A DNA stretch of 53,584 nt from Clostridia bacterium (GTDB taxonomy: Bacteria > Bacillota > Clostridia > Christensenellales > Aristaeellaceae): NCBI GenBank assembly GCA_017469265.1, contig JAFUGS010000097.1, positions 1-53,584 of the forward strand, written 5' to 3'. Below are positions 42,136 through 49,559 of the stretch, piece by piece (the first letter of the stretch is position 1; every line of letters begins with the position of its first letter). The notes under the pieces are model-generated. The model was given only the letters and a program-made list of their open reading frames with translations, did not search any database and had not been told where the DNA came from. Made by a program: the position numbers and the translations under genes.

Positions 42136-42172
42136 AAAGAGGAGACCGGACGAAATGACCGGCCTCCTTTTT
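42136..42172. terminator. bidirectional terminator between hppA and nnr
   Basis: AGGAGACCGG and CCGGCCTCCT arms (one mismatch) flanked by A and T runs; it can serve both converging genes. Confidence 0.8.
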
Positions 42173-42230
42173 GTATATGGACGTCCTTCCCGGCGCCGCG
42201 GAGGGATTTGTCCGCTGTCCGCTGCGCGAT

Positions 42231-43733
42231 TCAGCGCGTCAGCGCGGAAATGACCCCGGGAATGGCCTGTACCGTGTCGCCGGCGATCATGCTGACCGGG
42301 TTGGAGGCCGACTGGGCCGCTTCCCCCGCCTTGCCATTGATATAGGCGGCGGCCACCGCCGCCATGCGGGGATCCTCCATCCATCCGGCCAGGGCGGCAA
42401 GAACGCCGGAGAGCACATCCCCGCTGCCGGCGGTAGCCATGCCGGGACAGCCGGCGTCGATGAGCCAGACCTGACCGCCGCCGGTCACGAGGGTGGTGGG
42501 CCCCTTCAACAGCAGGATGGCGCCGGTTTTTTCGGCGTAGTCCCGCGCCAGGGGAATGGGATCCGCCTGGATTTCCGCCGCGGGTTTTCCCGTCAGGCGG
42601 GAGAATTCCAGCAGATGGGGCGTCAGAATCACCCGAAGCCCTCTTTCTCCAGCCTGGCGCAGCAACGCTTCGTGCTCCGGCATACGGGACAGCATGGTCA
42701 GCCCGTCCGCGTCGATCAGCAGCCTTCCGGTATATTCCGCCAGCAGCCAGGACAGGCACTGCGCGGCCGCATCGGAAACGCCGACGCCCATGCCAAAGGC
42801 GGCGGCGCGGGTATGGTCTGTCAGCTCCCGCAGCGCCGCCGGGTCAAAAAGCAGACTGCCATCCCGGTCAGGCAGGGGGAAGGCGGTGGCTTCCAGCAGC
42901 GCAGGAGCGATCACCGGATAAAGCGAGGCGGGGAAGGCGGCCTTCACCACGCCCGCGCCGCTCCGCATGGCGGCCGCGGCCTGGCTGGCCAGACGCATGG
43001 CGCCGGTGTAGCGAAGCGATCCGCCAATCAGCGCCAGGTAGCCATAGCTGCCCTTATGGGAAAAATGCGGCCGGGGAGGGAACAGGGGACGCAGATCCGC
43101 TTCCTCCACCAGGGCGAAGGGCGGATCCACCGGCGCAATGCCGATGGGACAGTTGATCTTCCGCTTCATGACATCCCTGGCCATGCCCAGAAAATGCCCG
43201 GGCTGGAAGCTGCCGACGGAGATGGTCAGGTCGGAACGCACGCAGCATTCCGCCATGCCGCTGTCTCCATCCAGTCCGCTGTTTATATCCACGGACACCA
43301 CATACGCGCCGCACTGGTTGATGGCCAGAACCGCCTCCCGGGCGGCGCCCCGCACGGGGCCACGGAAGCCGGTGCCAAAGAGGCAGTCCACCACGGTAGC
43401 CGCGCCGGCCAGGCTTCCTGCCCCGGCCCAGGGGCGGACGGGAATCCCGGCTTCGGCGCAGCGGTCAAAATAGAAACCGCCGTCCGCGGAGCGCTTTTCA
43501 CTCAGCGGGATCAGACAGCAGGGAATCCCTGCCTTCCGGAGCAGCAGGGCCAGGACATACCCGTCCCCGGCGTTGTTTCCGCTGCCGCAGACGATGGCCA
43601 CGGGGCCCCGCCAGGAGACGGCATGAAAAATGGCTTCCCCCGCCCGGCGCATCAGTTCCCGCCCGCTGGTTCCGCCGGCGATGGCGGCCGCGTCGCTTTT
43701 ACGCATGTTTTCCACGGAAAGAATCTCAATCAT
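42231..43733 (-). CDS. nnr: bifunctional NAD(P)HX epimerase / ADP-dependent dehydratase
   Basis: Repairs hydrated NAD(P)H. 500 residues: an N-terminal YjeF epimerase domain (about 1-210, with CGSGNNAGDGYVLALLL and the VDINSGLDGDSG loop), then a ribokinase-like dehydratase domain with GSYGYLALIGGS and the catalytic GSGDVLSGVLAALAG. ATG 43733 follows GGGAGG and overlaps the end of the LacI-type gene by 8 nt, so the two are cotranscribed. The pairing of a metabolite repair enzyme with a sugar regulator is probably accidental. Confidence 0.93.
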   Translation of the reverse strand: MIEILSVENMRKSDAAAIAGGTSGRELMRRAGEAIFHAVSWRGPVAIVCGSGNNAGDGYVLALLLRKAGIPCCLIPLSEKRSADGGFYFDRCAEAGIPVRPWAGAGSLAGAATVVDCLFGTGFRGPVRGAAREAVLAINQCGAYVVSVDINSGLDGDSGMAECCVRSDLTISVGSFQPGHFLGMARDVMKRKINCPIGIAPVDPPFALVEEADLRPLFPPRPHFSHKGSYGYLALIGGSLRYTGAMRLASQAAAAMRSGAGVVKAAFPASLYPVIAPALLEATAFPLPDRDGSLLFDPAALRELTDHTRAAAFGMGVGVSDAAAQCLSWLLAEYTGRLLIDADGLTMLSRMPEHEALLRQAGERGLRVILTPHLLEFSRLTGKPAAEIQADPIPLARDYAEKTGAILLLKGPTTLVTGGGQVWLIDAGCPGMATAGSGDVLSGVLAALAGWMEDPRMAAVAAAYINGKAGEAAQSASNPVSMIAGDTVQAIPGVISALTR

Positions 43734-44808
43734 CGGCAGCGGCCTCCCTGTTTTCATGACGCGGCGCCCTTCCGCGCATTCCCAGGTGCGCGCCGCAGCT
43801 TTCCCGGATGATCAGGGTCGCGGCCCGGACGATGGTGGCGGCGTGATTCTCCGAGGCGGAGAGCAGCTCCCGGATGGCGCTGCGGGCATGCTCCTCGGCC
43901 TGCATGTCGATGGAGGTCAGGGGCGGCGCGGTATAGGGACAGAAGAACTGGTTGTCGCACCCGATGATGGCCACATCCTCCGGAATCCGCAGCCCCATCT
44001 GGCGCAGCTGATGCATGGCTCCCAGGGCCACCAGGTCATTATAGGCCAGCAGCGCGGTGGGCCGCTCCGCCGGGGGCAGGACGGTCATCATCCGGTGGAT
44101 TTCCCGCATGCCGTCCTCCATGGTGCCGCCGCCCAGATGGCCGTATTCCGGCGGCGGGGGCAGCCCCAGGGCCTCCAGCTCGGAGAGAAACGCCACCGCC
44201 CGGGCGCCGGATTCGATCACATTCCTCGCGCCGCCGATCATGGCGATGCGCTCGTTGCCCAGCAGGAAAAGATGGCGGGCGGCCTGGCGGGCGGCGCCGC
44301 TCAGATCGTTGTACATGCAGATGAAGCCCAGATCCGGACGGGGAGGGCAGATGGCCACGATGGGCATGTATTTTCCGAGCCGGTCCAGCAGTTCCCGCAG
44401 ATCGGGCCGGTCCACGTCGCTGAAGCCGCCGATGAAGAAGGCGCCGCTGAGCCGCCGGGCGATCAGGTTCTCAATCAACTGGGCGGAGAGCTCTCCCTCC
44501 CGGGGCAGCTGATACAGCCAGATGGAATACCCGCTGCGCCGGGCCTCATCATCCGCCGCGGAAACCAGGGCGGCGTAATAGGGGTTGCGGATGCTGGGGA
44601 GAATGATGCCCAGGGTTTTCGTGTTCCCGCTGCCCAGGTCCTGGGCCACGGAGCTGGGGGCATAGCCATGGGCGTCAATCACCTGCTGCACCCGGGCGCG
44701 GGTCACCTCGCGCACGCTGGGGGAACCGTTCAGCACCCGGGTCACCGTCGCGGCGGACACGCCAGCTTCCTTGGCGATGTCATAGATGGTGGTACGCTTC
44801 TGAGACAG
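43726..44808 (-). CDS. LacI-family transcriptional regulator with apparent CTG start
   Basis: 360 residues. The N-terminal helix-turn-helix TIYDIAKEAGVSAATVTRVL and hinge helix (SSVAQDLGSGNTKTLGIILP) are followed by a periplasmic-binding-protein-like effector domain. It almost certainly controls the divergent sugar operon. No ATG, GTG or TTG lies between the in-frame TAA at about 44832 and the helix-turn-helix; the first GTG (44760) would delete half the DNA-binding domain. A CTG at 44808-44806 sits 8 nt after AAAGGAGG, so I take it as the start. A sequencing error is the alternative. Confidence 0.88.
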   Translation of the reverse strand: MSQKRTTIYDIAKEAGVSAATVTRVLNGSPSVREVTRARVQQVIDAHGYAPSSVAQDLGSGNTKTLGIILPSIRNPYYAALVSAADDEARRSGYSIWLYQLPREGELSAQLIENLIARRLSGAFFIGGFSDVDRPDLRELLDRLGKYMPIVAICPPRPDLGFICMYNDLSGAARQAARHLFLLGNERIAMIGGARNVIESGARAVAFLSELEALGLPPPPEYGHLGGGTMEDGMREIHRMMTVLPPAERPTALLAYNDLVALGAMHQLRQMGLRIPEDVAIIGCDNQFFCPYTAPPLTSIDMQAEEHARSAIRELLSASENHAATIVRAATLIIRESCGAHLGMRGRAPRHENREAAADD

Positions 44809-44840
44809 GCGGATCCCCTCCTTTTTTTGTGCTTATGCCT

Positions 44841-44869
44841 ATCATAGCACGAAACAGACGGAAAAACAA
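44841..44869 (-). promoter_or_regulatory. promoter of the LacI-family gene
   Basis: On the minus strand TTGTTT (44869-44864) and TATGAT (44846-44841) have a 17-nt spacer. Confidence 0.55.
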
Positions 44870-44872
44870 GAA

Positions 44873-44888
44873 ATGTTTTGGGAAACAT
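44873..44888 (-). promoter_or_regulatory. possible operator near the lacI-type promoter
   Basis: ATGTTT-TGGG-AAACAT, an inverted repeat directly upstream of the -35 box; its ATGTT/AACAT half-sites match those of the operator at 45029-45052. Suggests autoregulation. Confidence 0.45.
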
Positions 44889-44955
44889 ATCCCAGAAAAG
44901 ACAAATCCTAATCAACGAGCCATCGAAAAAAGTATAAAAACCGCCTTTTACCCCC

Positions 44956-44985
44956 TTGACAGGGGGGAGAAAAGGGGCGTATAAT
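44956..44985 (+). promoter_or_regulatory. promoter of the uronate/glycosaminoglycan operon
   Basis: Consensus TTGACA (44956-44961) and TATAAT (44980-44985) with an 18-nt spacer, a strong promoter that would need repression. Confidence 0.85.
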
Positions 44986-45028
44986 CCGGAACAGAAGAGA
45001 TCGGGAAGGAAAATGTTCGGTTTTTTAC

Positions 45029-45052
45029 AAAAATGTTACCGATAACATTTTT
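45029..45052 (+). promoter_or_regulatory. LacI-family operator downstream of the promoter
   Basis: AAAAATGTTA-CCGA-TAACATTTTT, a near-perfect 24-bp palindrome with the central CG typical of LacI/GntR-type sites, lying about 45 nt after the -10 where it would block elongation. Two flanking imperfect half-sites (ATGTTCGG near 45013, CCGAAACAT near 45053) form an outer inverted repeat. Confidence 0.75.
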
Positions 45053-45088
45053 CCGAAACATCCGATCCAAAAAGAAGGAGGATACCCC

Positions 45089-46342
45089 ATGAAAAAGCTG
45101 TTGGCTCTGGTTCTTTCCGCGATCATGGCGCTGTCGATGGTCAGCTTCGCCGCCGCGGAAGAAAACGTCGTCCTGAAGGTTGTGGCCTGGGACGTGAACA
45201 CAACGACCTATTACGCCGCCCAGAAGGAAGCCTTTGAGGCCTCCCATCCCGGAATCACCATCGAGTACATCGATGTGGCCTCCCAGGATTACGGCACGAA
45301 GGCCAGCACCATGCTGGCCGGCGGCGACACCTCCGACATCTTCATGGTGAAGGCTGTTCCGGACATCCTGAACTGGTACAACGCCGGTTACGCCGAGCCC
45401 CTGAACGCCTACATGGAGAAGGACAACTACGATGTGTCCGGCTTCGTGGGCATGGAGACCGGCTACCGCTATGATGACCAGCAGGCCGCGCTGCCCTTCC
45501 GCTCCGACTTCTGGGTGCTGTTCTACAACAAGACCCTGTTCGACAACGCGGGCGTGCCTTATCCCACCAACGACATGACCTGGGAAGAGTACAAGGACCT
45601 GGCCATCAAGATGACCGATCCGGCCAACAACATCTATGGCTGCCACTATCACACCTGGCTGAGCGCCGTGGTGAACTGGGCCGTGGATGACGGCGTGAAC
45701 ACCCTGGTGGACGGCGACTATGAAGATCTGAAGTACTTCTATGACCTGTATTTCGCGCTGGAAGACGCGGGCGCCTGCATGCCCTATCCGGAAGTTTCCG
45801 CGGCCGGCCTGCATTACAGCGGCGCCTTCGGCAACGGCAACATCGCCATGCTGCCCATGGGCTACTGGTATGTTTCTACCCTGATCAACAACATCAAGGA
45901 CGGCACCTACAACGTGACCGACTGGGGCATCACCGCCGTGCCGCACAAGGAAGATGTGCCCGCGGGTTCCTCCTTCGGCAACCTGACCGGCGCCATGGTG
46001 AACAAGGCTTCCGCCAACAAGGACGCCGCCTGGACCTATGTGGCCTGGCTGTGCGGACCGGAAGGCGCTGCCGCGACGGCCAGCACCGGCAACCGTCCCG
46101 CGTGGGTGTCTGAGGACGTGGCCGCGGTCATGTCTTCCGTGGAAGGCTTCCCGACGGATGAAAACTCCAAGCAGGCCCTGCTGCCCACCATGGTTTCCAT
46201 CGAGCTGCCCGGCCATCCCAAGGCCTCCGAGATCAGCACGATCCTGAACGAAGAGCACAGCGCCATTATCACCCGCGAAATCTCCGTTGAGGACGGCATC
46301 ATGAATATGAATGACCGCGTCGCCGAGGTGCTGGGACAATAA
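45089..46342 (+). CDS. ABC sugar-binding protein (family 1 extracellular solute-binding)
   Basis: 417 residues. The signal peptide MKKLLALVLSAIMALSMVSF is followed by an AAA-EE cleavage site and no lipobox Cys, unlike most Gram-positive binding proteins. The mature protein has the family 1 fold: VVAWDVNTTTYYAAQKEAFEA start, the MLAGGDTSDIFMVKA block and the tail ending EDGIMNMNDRVAEVL. It should capture uronate-containing oligosaccharides for the permeases downstream; the specificity is inferred from the operon. GAAGGAGG precedes ATG 45089. A hairpin terminator after the gene would let it be made in excess over the permeases. Confidence 0.9.
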   Translation: MKKLLALVLSAIMALSMVSFAAAEENVVLKVVAWDVNTTTYYAAQKEAFEASHPGITIEYIDVASQDYGTKASTMLAGGDTSDIFMVKAVPDILNWYNAGYAEPLNAYMEKDNYDVSGFVGMETGYRYDDQQAALPFRSDFWVLFYNKTLFDNAGVPYPTNDMTWEEYKDLAIKMTDPANNIYGCHYHTWLSAVVNWAVDDGVNTLVDGDYEDLKYFYDLYFALEDAGACMPYPEVSAAGLHYSGAFGNGNIAMLPMGYWYVSTLINNIKDGTYNVTDWGITAVPHKEDVPAGSSFGNLTGAMVNKASANKDAAWTYVAWLCGPEGAAATASTGNRPAWVSEDVAAVMSSVEGFPTDENSKQALLPTMVSIELPGHPKASEISTILNEEHSAIITREISVEDGIMNMNDRVAEVLGQ

Positions 46343-46369
46343 TCCTTCAACCCTGAAATCAACATGATC

Positions 46370-46409
46370 GGGAGGGGCGAGCTGCTTCGCCCCTCCCCTT
46401 GGTTTTTTT
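46370..46409 (+). terminator. partial terminator between binding-protein and permease genes
   Basis: A perfect 11-bp stem GGGAGGGGCGA/TCGCCCCTCCC (46370-46380, 46387-46397) with a T run at 46403-46409, offset by CTTGG, which should lower termination efficiency. Confidence 0.75.
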
Positions 46410-46478
46410 CCGGAGTATACACCCCGGGCCGCAGAATCCGACGAAGAAGACGGAAAATCCCTGAAAGGAGTTTTTCCC

Positions 46479-47465
46479 ATGTCACAGTATACGCTGTCCA
46501 GAGAAGCGAAACGCAGGAAGGGAAGCCTGGAGCGGAAGAAGACCCTGGTGGCCTTGAGCTTCATCGCGCCGAACTTTATCGGCTTCGCGCTGTTTACCCT
46601 GATTCCCGTGGTGATCGCGGTGTTCATGTCCATGACGGAGTGGAACGGCGGGAAGCTGAGCGACATGCACTGGGTGGGCCTGTCGAACTATGAGGCGCTG
46701 TTCGCCGTGCCGCAGCGGTATATCGACCGGCTGGACAACCCCAATTTTTTCTCCATCCTGGGGCTGTTCTTTGACAAGGTGGATCTGGGCATCGCGCTGA
46801 AGAACACCGTGACCTATACCCTCATCACCGTCCCGCTGACGCTGGTCTGCTCCATTGCCCTGGCGCTGGTGCTGAACAAGGCGGTCAAAGGCGCGGTGGC
46901 TTTCCGGGCCATTCTGTTCTTCCCCTATGTTTCCTCCACGGTGGCCATCTGCGTCTGCTGGAATTTCATGATGATGAAGAACGGCCCCATCAATCAGCTG
47001 CTGATGCTCTTTGGGTCCACCTTCAACAAGACCTGGACGGCGGATTCCAATATGGCCATCTGGGCGATCATCATCGTCAGCGTCTGGAAAAGTATGGGCT
47101 ATTACATGGTCATCTATCTGGCGGCCCTGCAGGGGATTCCCCGGGAGCTGTATGAGGCGGCCACGGTGGACGGCGCCAACAAATGGCAGCAGTTCACCCA
47201 CATCACCCTGCCCCAGCTGAGCCCCACCACCTTCTTCGTCTCCGTCATGCTGGTGATCGGCTGCTTCAAGGTGTACGACACGGTCGCGCTGATGACCGCC
47301 GGCGGACCGGGGCGGGCTACCAAGATGCTGGTAACCTACATCATCGACGTGTTCAACGCCTTCAACTACGGCTCCGCCTGCGCCATCGCCATGGTGCTGC
47401 TGGTGCTGGTGCTGTCGGTGACGCTGATCCAGTTCCGGATGGAAAAGAAATTCTCCGCGGATTAA
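46479..47465 (+). CDS. ABC sugar permease, MalF-type
   Basis: 328 residues with six membrane helices after a basic N-terminus (SREAKRRKGSLERKKT). The EAA loop that docks the ATPase reads YEAATVDGANKWQQFTHITL. It forms a heterodimeric channel with the next gene's product. No ATPase gene is present in the operon, so a shared MsmX-type ATPase encoded elsewhere must energise it. GAAAGGAG precedes ATG 46479. Confidence 0.92.
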   Translation: MSQYTLSREAKRRKGSLERKKTLVALSFIAPNFIGFALFTLIPVVIAVFMSMTEWNGGKLSDMHWVGLSNYEALFAVPQRYIDRLDNPNFFSILGLFFDKVDLGIALKNTVTYTLITVPLTLVCSIALALVLNKAVKGAVAFRAILFFPYVSSTVAICVCWNFMMMKNGPINQLLMLFGSTFNKTWTADSNMAIWAIIIVSVWKSMGYYMVIYLAALQGIPRELYEAATVDGANKWQQFTHITLPQLSPTTFFVSVMLVIGCFKVYDTVALMTAGGPGRATKMLVTYIIDVFNAFNYGSACAIAMVLLVLVLSVTLIQFRMEKKFSAD

Positions 47466-47484
47466 AGAAAGGAGGTCTTCCGAT

Positions 47485-48357
47485 ATGACGACATCAATCA
47501 TGAACGCCGGAAAAGCCATCCGGCCTGAAAATCATACCGCGCAGCGAATCGGCAAGGTCCTCCTGTATGTGGCGCTGATCCTGCTGTCCGTGGTTACGCT
47601 GATCCCCTTTGTGTGGATGCTTTCCTCCTCCCTGAAGCTGGACCGGGAAGTATTCGAGTTTCCCATCCGATGGATCCCCCAGGTCTTCCACTGGGAGAAC
47701 TACTCCCTGATCTGGACCAAGGCGCCCATGCTCATGTATTTCAAGAATACCGCCATCGTGGCCCTGAGCGTGACCTTCATCCAGACCATGACCTCCTCCT
47801 TCGCGGCCTATGCCTTCGCGAAGCTGGAGTTCAAGGGAAGGGACACCCTCTTCATGTGCTATATCGCCACCATCGCGGTGCCGTGGCAGGCGTATATGAT
47901 TCCCCAGTTTATCGAGTTCCGGGCCATCGGCCTGTATGACAAACTGACGGCCATCATGGTACTGCAGGCCTTCTCCGCATTCGGCGTGTTCCTGATGCGT
48001 CAGTTTTACCGGGGCATCCCCACGGAGCTTTGTGAGGCGGCCCGGATTGACGGGCTGAGCGAATACGGTATCTGGGCGCGGATCATGCTGCCGCTCTCCA
48101 AGGCCGCCATCGCGACCCTGGTGATCTTCACCTTTATCGGCACCTGGAATGATTACATGGGCCCGATGATTTATCTGACCACGGAAAGCGTGAAGACGGT
48201 TCAGGTCGGCCTGCGCAGGTTTATCCAGGAAAACTCCAGCGACTATCACCTGATCATGGCGGCTTCCATGGTCTCCCTGATCCCGGTATCCGTCGTGTTC
48301 CTGTGCCTGCAGCGGTACTTTATCGAAGGCATTGCCACCAGCGGCCTGAAAGGCTGA
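47485..48357 (+). CDS. ABC sugar permease, MalG-type
   Basis: 290 residues with six membrane helices. The EAA loop is CEAARIDGLSEYGIWARIML, followed by FIGTWNDYMGPMIYL, typical of MalG-like permeases. Starts 19 nt after the MalF-type gene with AAAGGAGG upstream. Pairs with it for import of an oligosaccharide bound by the protein at 45089. Confidence 0.92.
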   Translation: MTTSIMNAGKAIRPENHTAQRIGKVLLYVALILLSVVTLIPFVWMLSSSLKLDREVFEFPIRWIPQVFHWENYSLIWTKAPMLMYFKNTAIVALSVTFIQTMTSSFAAYAFAKLEFKGRDTLFMCYIATIAVPWQAYMIPQFIEFRAIGLYDKLTAIMVLQAFSAFGVFLMRQFYRGIPTELCEAARIDGLSEYGIWARIMLPLSKAAIATLVIFTFIGTWNDYMGPMIYLTTESVKTVQVGLRRFIQENSSDYHLIMAASMVSLIPVSVVFLCLQRYFIEGIATSGLKG

Positions 48358-48391
48358 GAACGCGGCCGCGCGAGAACGGAAAGAAGAGAAG

Positions 48392-49498
48392 ATGAACAGA
48401 TATGAGGATGCCCTGGAGCGGGCACAGGTAAAATTCAAAGGGAGCATCCGGCCGGCCGCGGACGCGGGGATCATTCCCTACAAGAGCGAGAACGGAAAAT
48501 GGCTGGAGTCCCCCTATGACGGAAACTCCTGGTGGACCGGGGGCTTCTGGCCGGGGATCATGTGGCTCCTGTATGCCCGCGGCGGCGGCGAGGCCTTCCG
48601 GCAGGAAGCCAGGCGGGTAGGGAAGCTGCTGACGGATGAGTTCCGGGTGTTCACGAAGCTGAATCACGACGTGGGTTTCATGTATCTCCTGTCCTGCGGC
48701 GCGGACGCGAAGCTGACCGGAGATCCCCAGGCGGCGGTGGATACCCTGCACGCGGCCAGCCTGCTGATGGGCCGCTTTAATCCGAAAGGATATGTCCGCG
48801 CCTGGAACCATCCGGATCAGGCGGGATATGCCATTATCGACTGCATGATGAATCTGTCCCTGCTGTTCCGGGCCAGCCGGGAGACGGGGGATCCCCGCTT
48901 CGCCCATGTGGCCCGGATACACGCGGATACCACCCTGCGGGAATTCCTGCGGGAGAACGGCTCCGTCAGCCACATCATCGAGTTTGATCCGGAAACCGGA
49001 AAACGGGTGCGGGAGCATCCGGGACAGGGCTATGCCCTGGGCAGCAGCTGGAGCCGGGGTCAGGCGTGGGGCCTTTACGGGTTCACCCTGGCGTACCTGA
49101 ACACGAAGGATGAAAAGTACCTGGCGGCCGCCCGGCGCATCGCCGAGTATTTCACTGCCCATATCCGTCCGGACGGGCTGACGGATTCCGATTTCTGCCA
49201 GCCGGCCGGGGAGGAGCGGATCGACAACCTGGCGGGCGCCATCGCGGCCTGCGGCCTGATGGAGCTGGCCTCCGCCACCGGGGAGACCGCCTGGCAGCGG
49301 GCCGGGGAGCGGCTGGTGGACGGGCTGCTGGATCATTGCTGCGACTGGACGGCGGACCGCTGCGGCCTGCTGACGCGCTGCACCGCCAGCTATCATGACG
49401 ATGGCGCCGGCCGGCATACCAACATTACCTATGGGGACTATTTCCTGACGGAAGCGCTGATGAAGCTGACCGGAAAGGATCCCATGCTCTGGATCTGA
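48392..49498 (+). CDS. GH88 unsaturated glucuronyl hydrolase
   Basis: 368 residues, no signal peptide, so cytoplasmic. It hydrates the vinyl ether of the 4,5-unsaturated uronic acid left at oligosaccharide ends by polysaccharide lyases. Visible active-site features: WWTGGFWPGI, the catalytic Asp in LNHDVGFMYLLS, the second Asp in YAIIDCMMNLSLLF, and GSSWSRGQAWGLYGF. GH88 enzymes act on products of hyaluronan, chondroitin, heparin, gellan and similar polymers. It follows the MalG-type gene by 34 nt. Confidence 0.92.
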   Translation: MNRYEDALERAQVKFKGSIRPAADAGIIPYKSENGKWLESPYDGNSWWTGGFWPGIMWLLYARGGGEAFRQEARRVGKLLTDEFRVFTKLNHDVGFMYLLSCGADAKLTGDPQAAVDTLHAASLLMGRFNPKGYVRAWNHPDQAGYAIIDCMMNLSLLFRASRETGDPRFAHVARIHADTTLREFLRENGSVSHIIEFDPETGKRVREHPGQGYALGSSWSRGQAWGLYGFTLAYLNTKDEKYLAAARRIAEYFTAHIRPDGLTDSDFCQPAGEERIDNLAGAIAACGLMELASATGETAWQRAGERLVDGLLDHCCDWTADRCGLLTRCTASYHDDGAGRHTNITYGDYFLTEALMKLTGKDPMLWI

Positions 49499-49505
49499 AA
49501 AAGAC

Positions 49506-49528
49506 CCCCTGCCGGATTCCGGCAGGGG
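49506..49528 (+). other. intra-operon hairpin
   Basis: CCCCTGCCGG/CCGGCAGGGG, a 10-bp stem with loop ATT and no T run; a likely mRNA stabiliser or processing point between GH88 and the lyase gene. Confidence 0.6.
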
Positions 49529-49559
49529 AGTTTGCGGTGAAGCTGGAAGGATCAAAGCC

